A DNA stretch of 64,000 nt from positions 33,973,769 through 34,037,768 of the forward strand of contig JAUJPP010000007.1 in assembly GCA_030562195.1 (NCBI GenBank). Direction: 5' to 3'. Shown here one piece after another: positions 57,541-64,000 of the stretch; positions within the stretch are counted from its first letter, which is position 1, and each line of letters begins with the position of its first letter. The notes below the pieces were generated by a model. That model was given only the letters and a program-made list of their open reading frames with translations. It ran no database searches and was not told where the DNA came from. The stretch comes from Nipponacmea schrenckii (Eukaryota; Mollusca; Gastropoda; Lottiidae). Position numbers and translations under genes: made by a program.

Positions 57541-58480
57541 ATCAACAGCCCTAATTTGAATAAAACTTGCTGTGATCATTTATATTGATGAGATCTTGGA
57601 CAAGTTCGAAATTTGCGATTTTTCGATGAACGGTTTTTGAGTTATTGCACTTGACTTAGTTAAAACATGTCAAAATTGGATTGTGAACGCCATAGAGACT
57701 ACAGTTTTCAATGGATTTAAATGAAACTTGCTGTGATCATTTATATTGAAGAAATCTCAGACAAGTTCGAAATTGGTGATTTTTTCAATTGAATGTTTTT
57801 TGAGTTATTGCCCTGGACCTAATCAAAACTTAAAATTGGCTTGTAAACGCTATAGAGACTACAGTTTTCATCGGATTAAAATGATACTTGCTGTGATCAT
57901 TTATATTGATGAGATCTCGGACAAGTTTGAAAAAGGTAATTTTTTCCATGAATGGTTTTTGAGTTATTGCACTTGACTTAGTCAAAATGCACCAAAATTG
58001 GCTTGTGAACGCGATAGAGATCACATTTCCATTGGATTTGAGTGAAATTTGATGTTATCATTTATATTGATGAAATCTTGGAAAAGTTTGATAGTGACGA
58101 TTTTGAACATTTTTTGAGTTATTGGCCTTGACCAAGTCAAAACACGTCGAAATAGACTTGTGAACACGATAGAGACAACAGTTTTCATCTTATTTTAATG
58201 AAATTTGGTGTGATCGTTGAAGTTGATGTCATCTTGGTCAAGTTCGAAATTTACAATTTTTCGATATACTGTTTTTGAGTTATTGTACTTGACTTAGTCA
58301 AAACGCAGCGAAATTGGCATTGTGATTGCGATAGAAAATACACTTTTCATCTGATTTTTATGAAATTTGGTGTAAACATTTATATTAATGAGATCTTGGA
58401 TTAGACCTAAATAATGTTAGAGTTTTTGCCTGTGTTAAAACAGAAAATATATTTTAAAGAAAGCGTATCTTTCTAGGCAA
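57541..58480 (-). mobile_element. Family F pearl-like element, 3' end missing
   Basis: Six ~160-base monomers (gtgatcatttatattgatga, gatctcggacaagtt, cgatagagactacagttttc) and the inner 5' part gattagacctaaataatgtt. The terminal wording is aaagaaagcgtatctttctaggcaac, different from the A/B terminus. No hairpin at the low end. Confidence 0.65.
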
Positions 58481-58681
58481 CCACTTGTTCTTAATAATTG
58501 TTCATTGTGTCCCTGAAGATGGAGTGTTATAGAGTATGAAATGAGAATTATTTTGAAAGACTATGCTATGTTAGCTGTTCCATTAAATACATCATGGAAA
58601 AATTCTAAATTATTTTTTTTTCATCTTCAAAAAGTAAATTTACAATCTTAAAATCTGTTAGAATATGTTGAATGCTTTGTT

Positions 58682-58877
58682 TTACAGGAATGTAATAAAA
58701 ACAGTCTTCTTTAACAATTGAAGATATATGCCCAAATTTTCTTTTGTTGTCACAGTTTCACCTAAAATGACCTTTTCTGGCATAACTGGATTGTAATTTT
58801 CAGCAATGTATTTTTTTTGCAAATAAGCTGTTTTGATAGAATAAAAGGGACCAGAAGAAATTAACTTCTTCTTTAAG
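58682..58877 (-). pseudogene. ORF fragment, downstream half, unrecognised family
   Basis: The minus strand reads LKKKLISSGPFYSIKTAYLQ, KKYIAENYNPVMPEKVILGE and TVTTKENLGIYLQLLKKTVF before a possible donor (CCT|GTAAAA) at about 58,684. The pattern (PF..i.T.Y.q.kyi..n...v.P..v.LG....y...L) is one I associate with a widespread uncharacterised, transposon-linked protein family in fish and invertebrates, from memory only. It is cut at its N-terminal side by a pearl-like element, whose other end abuts 61,650, where a second fragment in the same direction begins. Confidence 0.4.
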
Positions 58878-59543
58878 GTTTTTTTTACGCCCACATAGAA
58901 ATGTGGACGTATATTGTTGTCGCCCCCCTTGGGCCGTTGGTCCGTCGGTCCGTCGGTCCGTTGGTCCGTCTGTCAACAATTGTTTGTGGACACTGTAGAG
59001 ACTACAGTTTTTATTGGAATTTCTTTGAAACTTGGTATACTTGTTTATAATCACTCAAGGAAGAACCCTATCGATTTTGGTATGATTTCGAAAAAAATTC
59101 CTGGAATTCTTGGACTTTGAATTTCAAATTGTTCTGTTTGTAAACAAAAGCTTGTGGACACTGTAGAGACTCCATTTCTTTATGAATCTTTTTGTAACTT
59201 GGTATATTTGTTTATTACCATCCAAGGAAGACCCCTATTGATTTTGATATGATTCTGAAAAAAATTCCTGGAATTCTGGAACTTGGAATTTCGAATGTAC
59301 TGTTTCTCATCCGTCTGTCAACAATTGTTTGTGGACACTGTAGAGACTACAGTTTTTATTGGATCTTCTTGAAACTTGGTATACATGTTTATTACCATTC
59401 AACGAAGACCCCTATCGATTTTGGTATGATTCCGAAAAAAATTCCTGGAATTCTTGAACTTTGAATTTCAAATTCCGTCGGTCCGTCGGTCCGTTGGGTC
59501 CGTCTGTCAACAATTGTTTGTGGACACTGTAGAGACTACAGTT
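58878..59543 (-). mobile_element. Family E pearl-like element, 3' part
   Basis: A T-run and hairpin at 58,886-58,911 (tacgcccacat / atgtggacgta), a CCGT/CGGT tract, then ~175-base monomers with caattgtttgtggacactgt at about 58,976, 59,320 and 59,508. A second CCGT-type tract at 59,475-59,508 repeats the first. It ends in tacagttttt where the family B hairpin starts; no family E 5' end is present. Confidence 0.75.
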
Positions 59544-61649
59544 TTTATACGCCCACATGGAAATGTGGAAGTATATTGCCGTCGCCCCTGTCCGTCCGCC
59601 CGGGTCCGTCCACATTTGTTGTATCCACGATAGAGGCTACAGTTTTTATCCGATCTTAATGAAACTTGGTATACATGTATATATTGATGATATCTCGGTC
59701 AAGTTCGAAAATGGAAATTATCGCATGAACGGTTTTTGAGTTATTGCACTTGACTTAAATGCGTCAAATTTGGGTTGTATCCACAATAGAGGCTACAGTT
59801 TTTATCCGATCTTAAGAAACTTGGTATACATGTATATATTGATGATATCTCGGTCAAGTTCGAAAATGGAAATTTTCGCATGAACGGTTTTTGAGTTATT
59901 GCCCTTGACTTAGTAAAAACGCGTCAAATTTGGGTTGTATCCACAATAGAGGCTACAGTTTTTATCCGATCTTAATGAAACTTGGTATACATGTATATAT
60001 TGATGATATCTCGGTCAAGTTCGAAAATTGAAATTATCGAATGAATGGATTTTGAGTTATTGCCCTTGACTTAGTAAAAACACATCAAATTTGGGTTGTA
60101 TCCACAATAGAGGCTACAGTTTTTACCCGATCTTAATGAAACTTGGTATACATGTATATATTGATAATATCTCGGTCAAGTTCGAAAATGGAAATTTTCG
60201 CATGAACGGTTTTTGAGTTATTGCCCTTGACTTAGTAAAAACGCGTCAAATTTGGGTTGTATCCAAATAGAGGCTAAGTTTTTATCCGATCTTAATGAAA
60301 CTTGGTATACATGTATATATTGTGATATCTGGGTTAAGGGTTCAAAAATTTGGAAATTATCGAATGAACGGTTTTTGAGTTATTGCCCTTGACTTAGTAA
60401 AAACGCTCAAATTTGGGTTGTATCCAAATAGAGGCTAAGTTTTTATCCGATCTTAATGAAACTTGGTATACATGTATATATTGTGATATCTGGGTCAAGT
60501 TCAAAAATTTGGAAATTTTCGAATGAACGGTTTTGAGTTATTGCCCTTGACTTAGTAAAAACGCTCAAATTTGGGTTGTATCCACAATAGAGGCTACAGT
60601 TTTTATCCGATCTTAATGAAACTTGGTATACATGTATATATTGATGATATCTCGGTCAAGTTCAAAAATGGAAATTTTGCATGAACGGTTTTTGAGTTAT
60701 TCCCCTTGACTTAGTAAAAAGCGTAAAATTTTGGGTTGTATCCAAATAGAGGCTACAGTTTTTATCCGATCTTAATGAAACTTGGTATACATGTATATAT
60801 TGATGATATCTCGGTCAAGTTCAAAAATGGAAATCATTGCATGAACAGATTGTGAGTTATTGCCTTGACTTAGTAAAAAGCGTAAAATTTTGGGTTGTAT
60901 CCAAATAGAGGCTACAGTTTTTATCCGATCTTAATGAAACTTGGTATACATGTATATATTGATGATATCTCGGTCAAGTTCCAAAATGGAAATTATCAAA
61001 TGAACAGATTTTGAGTTATTGCCCTTGACTTAGTAAAAACGCGTCAAATTTGGGTTATATCCACGATATAGGTCACAGTTTTTATCAGAAATTCAAATTT
61101 GACGATTTTTTGATGAATAGTTTATGAGTAATTGCCCTTGACTAAGTAAAATTGCGTAAAAATTCATTTTCTGTAGACACTATAGAAGCTACAATTATCT
61201 ATGGATTTTAATGAAACTTGGTATGAGCATTGGAATTGATAAGAGGGCTGTCAAGTTCGATTTGGACGATTTTGCGATAAACAGTTTTGGAGTTATTGCC
61301 CCTGCCTCCATATTTGTTGAGACAAAATAGAAGCTACAATTTTCAATGGATTTAAATGAAACTTGGTGTGAGCATTAGAATTGATAAGACACAGTCAAGT
61401 TCGCATTTGATGATTTTTCGATGAACAGTTTTTTAGTTATTGCCCTTGACTTAGTAAGATTGTGTCAAAAATTTTTTGTGGTTCAATAGAAGCTACAATT
61501 TTCAATGGATTTTGATGAAACTTGGTGTTTTTGAGTTTTTTCCCTTGACTTCAATATCCATTTAGTGAATGTTTTTGAGTCATTGCTCTATTTATTTTTA
61601 AAATTCAATGCTGCCAGTGGGCGTATGTTACCTTGCCTGGCAAGCTATC
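59544..61649 (-). mobile_element. Family B pearl-like element joined to family E
   Basis: A hairpin at 59,546-59,575 (one arm substituted, gtggaagtata), then a short tract interrupted by cgcccggg. About nine ~161-base monomers follow, several with small deletions (ccaaatagaggctaag, aacgctcaaa), then the diverged inner part and terminus CTTGCCTGGCAAGCTATC at 61,649. The right part is nearly the same as 53,880-54,462. Confidence 0.85.
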
Positions 61650-61795
61650 TTCAACAAAACTGTGTAGATCATCCTTAGAAGTAGAGTTATCAATTGCACT
61701 CGTGAATTTTTTAATTACATCTTCTTGAGCAATTTGTAACAATGCTGTTCCTCTTGAAATTAATTTATCAACTACACTCTCCAAATTAACAATGT
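61650..61795 (-). pseudogene. ORF fragment, upstream half, split by the element at 58.9-61.65 kb
   Basis: The minus strand reads NLESVVDKLISRGTALLQIA, QEDVIKKFTSAIDNSTSKDD and LHSFVE, then runs into the element terminus. The helical, charged content fits the region that precedes the PF..i.T.Y motif in the family mentioned for 58,682-58,877. If the insertion is removed and the A-run has the right length, the two frames agree. The frame alone is too short to name. Confidence 0.4.
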
Positions 61796-61995
61796 ACATT
61801 TGAAAGAATATAATATACTTGTATGCCCATAATTTACATGGAGGTAGTGAAGTTTAAAAATTACAAACATTAAAAATTTGGGCATTTTAATAAAACATTT
61901 TAGAGCATTTCACTTTACATTATTATTGTTAATACCTGTGGCACAAGATCTTTGTATCTTAGTTCTGCTACAGTACAGCAACTTTATAACTTATC

Positions 61996-62150
61996 TTCGT
62001 CGCCGGCGACAGTCAGCAGTTCGTCGGCAAAATAAGCTCAGACGGTCGCCAGTTCATCGGCGACGGTCTGCAGACGGTCGCCAGTTCGTCAGCGACGGTC
62101 TGCAGACGGTCGCCAGTTCGTCGCCGAATATTTGACGACCGTCGTCACAA
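61996..62150 (+). repeat. GC-rich tandem repeats, left subterminal block
   Basis: Three to four units of gacggtctgcagacggtcgc plus cagttcgtcagc (about 34 bases) follow cgtcgccggcgacagtcagc. It makes an arginine-rich open frame by composition, not a gene. Confidence 0.8.
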
Positions 62151-63735
62151 TTTCTATAATCTTTGTGTACATCATGACGTCAAGACTTTGCTTGACAACA
62201 GACTAGTTTCTAAATATAGCTACATGTATTGTAGGTCTACAACGCAACTTTCTTTTTTTTCTACCAACAATGGTTCAGAAACTTTAAATATTACTTTTCA
62301 TATTTTTCACAATTGCATTCTAATGATCGGTAACTAGTCTACGAAAGACATTTCCCTGGTCAGCCTGATTAACAAGGAATTTTGCTTTACCTCACAATGT
62401 CATTCAAATCGACCTTAGCATTAATTATTGAGATTGTTTCAATTGTGAAAAAAATATAAAAGAGAAATATTGTCAAACTGAGCTTGCTATTCGTTCTGAT
62501 ATTTTACCGTAGGTCAACTCATAAAAAGCGTTTCCGGATAACCGATGTTGAAATTCTAACCGGTTGCCCGTGAAATCCTAGTATTAGTAGTTACTATTAC
62601 ACCTGAACAAATTCCGATATCAGAACCTGAGACTGGATTCATTACAACGTTAGTAGTGATAATCCTATTTCAATATGGTGCCCAAAGAACTTAAAAGTAG
62701 TGCTTGGATTGACGCTTTCAAACGAAACTAAGCCCAAATGTATCTTGGCACGCAGTTACGAAGAAGTAGGCGTGGTTTCTCAAAACGTCAATCCCGACAT
62801 CGTTGTTTTACCATTGGATGATGAAAATAGAACAAAGCGTTTATTGGTTATAATTTATACTCATTCATATGCATGAGAATGAAATATACCGAAGTAGGTG
62901 GGTCTCATAGAGTTATTTATAATAATAGGCGGTGCCAGCAAAATGATGAATGTCTACCTATTAATATTATAATAGAGAAAAAAAAGAAGAATAAATATTA
63001 ATAATCCGTCAATGAGCGCAGTCGGAACTGGTTAAGCATCATTGCTATATTGACCGCTGTAGATTTAGGCTGGGTTGGGCGTCGTGATTTTAAATATATC
63101 CCCCGTGATAAGTTTGAATTTAAAATTATAAAAATAGAGCCGGTGGCCCGAGAATTAATTTATTATAAAGTCCGAGGTCGTAGGCCTAGTCCCGAAAAGC
63201 CATGGTAAAAGGGTTGTTACACATTCTTTTCATCGAATTGAGAATCTGCTTGATATCCTAGTTTCTATGGTTAAATAATCTGTTATAGGCTTTACATTTC
63301 TACGTTCTTTGGTTGGACACCCCAAGTGCCCCAACACGCATTCCGTGGAGGGTTGAAGTATAGGCTCCACCCATTATTCTCCTCTTGTCACTCTCAGTCT
63401 CATAGGCCGGCTATCGTTGTTTAATCTTTTGACAAAAAAAATAGATTGATGAAGCCTTTAATGGGCACATTCTGCATATCAACTCAAAACTAAGGTTTTT
63501 TTCCATGCATGTGTACATAATAAAAATTCTGATGACATGTATTTCAAAATAATAGGCTTAGCCTAGTAGTAGTGGCGCAGGCCTAGCGCATTGTTAATTT
63601 CGCTCATGAAAGAATTATGATTCTTGGCGTCAAAAGATGAAGATTTGGATCGTGACGTGATGGTCATTAAATTATGACATCAGTCATCAGCTCTTCTTGA
63701 CAACGGAAAGCGATGGATTTTCTTTCTGGAAGTGG

Positions 63736-63777
63736 CGACGAACTGGCGACCGTCTGCAGACGGTCGCCAGTTCGTCG
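63736..63777. repeat. Perfect 42-bp palindrome, right subterminal block
   Basis: Centred on CTGCAG: cgacgaactggcgaccgtc on the left equals the complement of the right half with no mismatch and no loop. The half-site wording is the same as the units at 61,996-62,150. It could extrude as a cruciform or serve as a transposase binding palindrome. Confidence 0.9.
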
Positions 63778-64000
63778 GCAACAATTTGACGACGGTCGGC
63801 AAAATTTTCGTCGCCAGTTCGATGATCTGCAGATAAAGATAAGTTATAAAGTTGCTGTACTGTACTTTATTCTCATGACATATGGATTCATTAATGCTAA
63901 CATTGTGGTCCATCTGGTCATAATGCCTGAAACACCAAAATATAACATATTTGTAATAACCTACAGTTTTCATCCTAAATAAAACGTTTGACTATCGATA

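Larger units (their letters stand above)
61971..63862. mobile_element. TA-flanked inverted-repeat element with GC-rich subterminal repeats
   Basis: CAGTACAGCAACTTTATAAC (continuing ttatctt, 27 bases) starts at 61,971 and its exact complement ends at 63,862. TA flanks both sides (61,969-61,970 and 63,863-63,864). Just inside each end are blocks built of gacggtcgccagttcgtc and gacggtctgcaga, strikingly GC-rich. The ~1.5-kb centre (62,160-63,690) shows no transposase or other gene I recognise. TA duplication plus CAGT termini would suit a pogo/mariner-like relative; this is inference. Confidence 0.7.

Noticed and set aside
61996..62135. Arginine-rich protein segment (LRRRRQSAVRRQ)
   Set aside because: Produced by the GC-rich gacggtcgcc repeats; the inverted block at 63.7 kb gives different peptides.

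Overview
The window is AT-rich animal nuclear DNA. It has spliced GT-AG exons, tRNA-type and LINE-type retroelement remains, and long introns packed with repeats. Most repeats look like the bivalve/mollusc 'pearl' class: non-autonomous, Helentron-like elements with ~160-bp tandem core monomers, an ACGG/CCGT microsatellite, a terminal hairpin and a matching single arm at the other end. I therefore favour a marine invertebrate, probably a mollusc. No bacterial-type genes, CRISPR, rRNA or intact tRNA genes were seen.

Layout: 1-8,174 is a head-to-tail train of a second Helentron-like group (here 'C group'), with three different terminal hairpins. 8,297-11,906 (minus strand) holds six in-frame exons of a cysteine-cluster protein of the kind associated with KDZ transposases; its catalytic part is not in the window. 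12.6-19.3 kb holds pearl-like elements with ~160- and ~172-bp cores, a long-TIR element carrying a SINE, and several hairpins. At 20,262 an NSMAF (FAN) gene starts on the plus strand. Its first three coding exons are at 20,262-20,299, 39,524-39,622 and 50,890-51,024. Intron 1 is about 19.2 kb and intron 2 about 11.3 kb, both built largely of nested elements, and the rest of the gene lies beyond 51 kb and probably beyond the window.

The 23-46 kb stretch holds a tandem duplication of a LINE 3' end plus pearl core (23.4-29.3 kb), a C-group element inside a pearl element (30.4-32.45 kb), a three-level nest (33.1-39.1 kb) and same-strand nests (42.1-46.6 kb). A terminal-inverted-repeat transposon with a decayed spliced ORF is present near 39.7-41.3 kb and twice more near 46.7-48.6 kb. 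Downstream of NSMAF exon 3 are more pearl arrays (52.0-54.5, 55.2-57.3, 57.5-58.5, 58.9-61.65 kb). One of these splits a minus-strand ORF. The right end (61.97-63.86 kb) is a TA-flanked inverted-repeat element with GC-rich palindromic subterminal repeats.

Conventions: for pearl-like and C-group elements I call the hairpin end the 3' end, so elements with the hairpin at the low coordinate are listed on the minus strand. Family letters (A, B, D, E, F, G for core types; C for the second group) are my own labels. Alignments were made by eye, so boundaries are good to a few bases at the termini and worse inside arrays.
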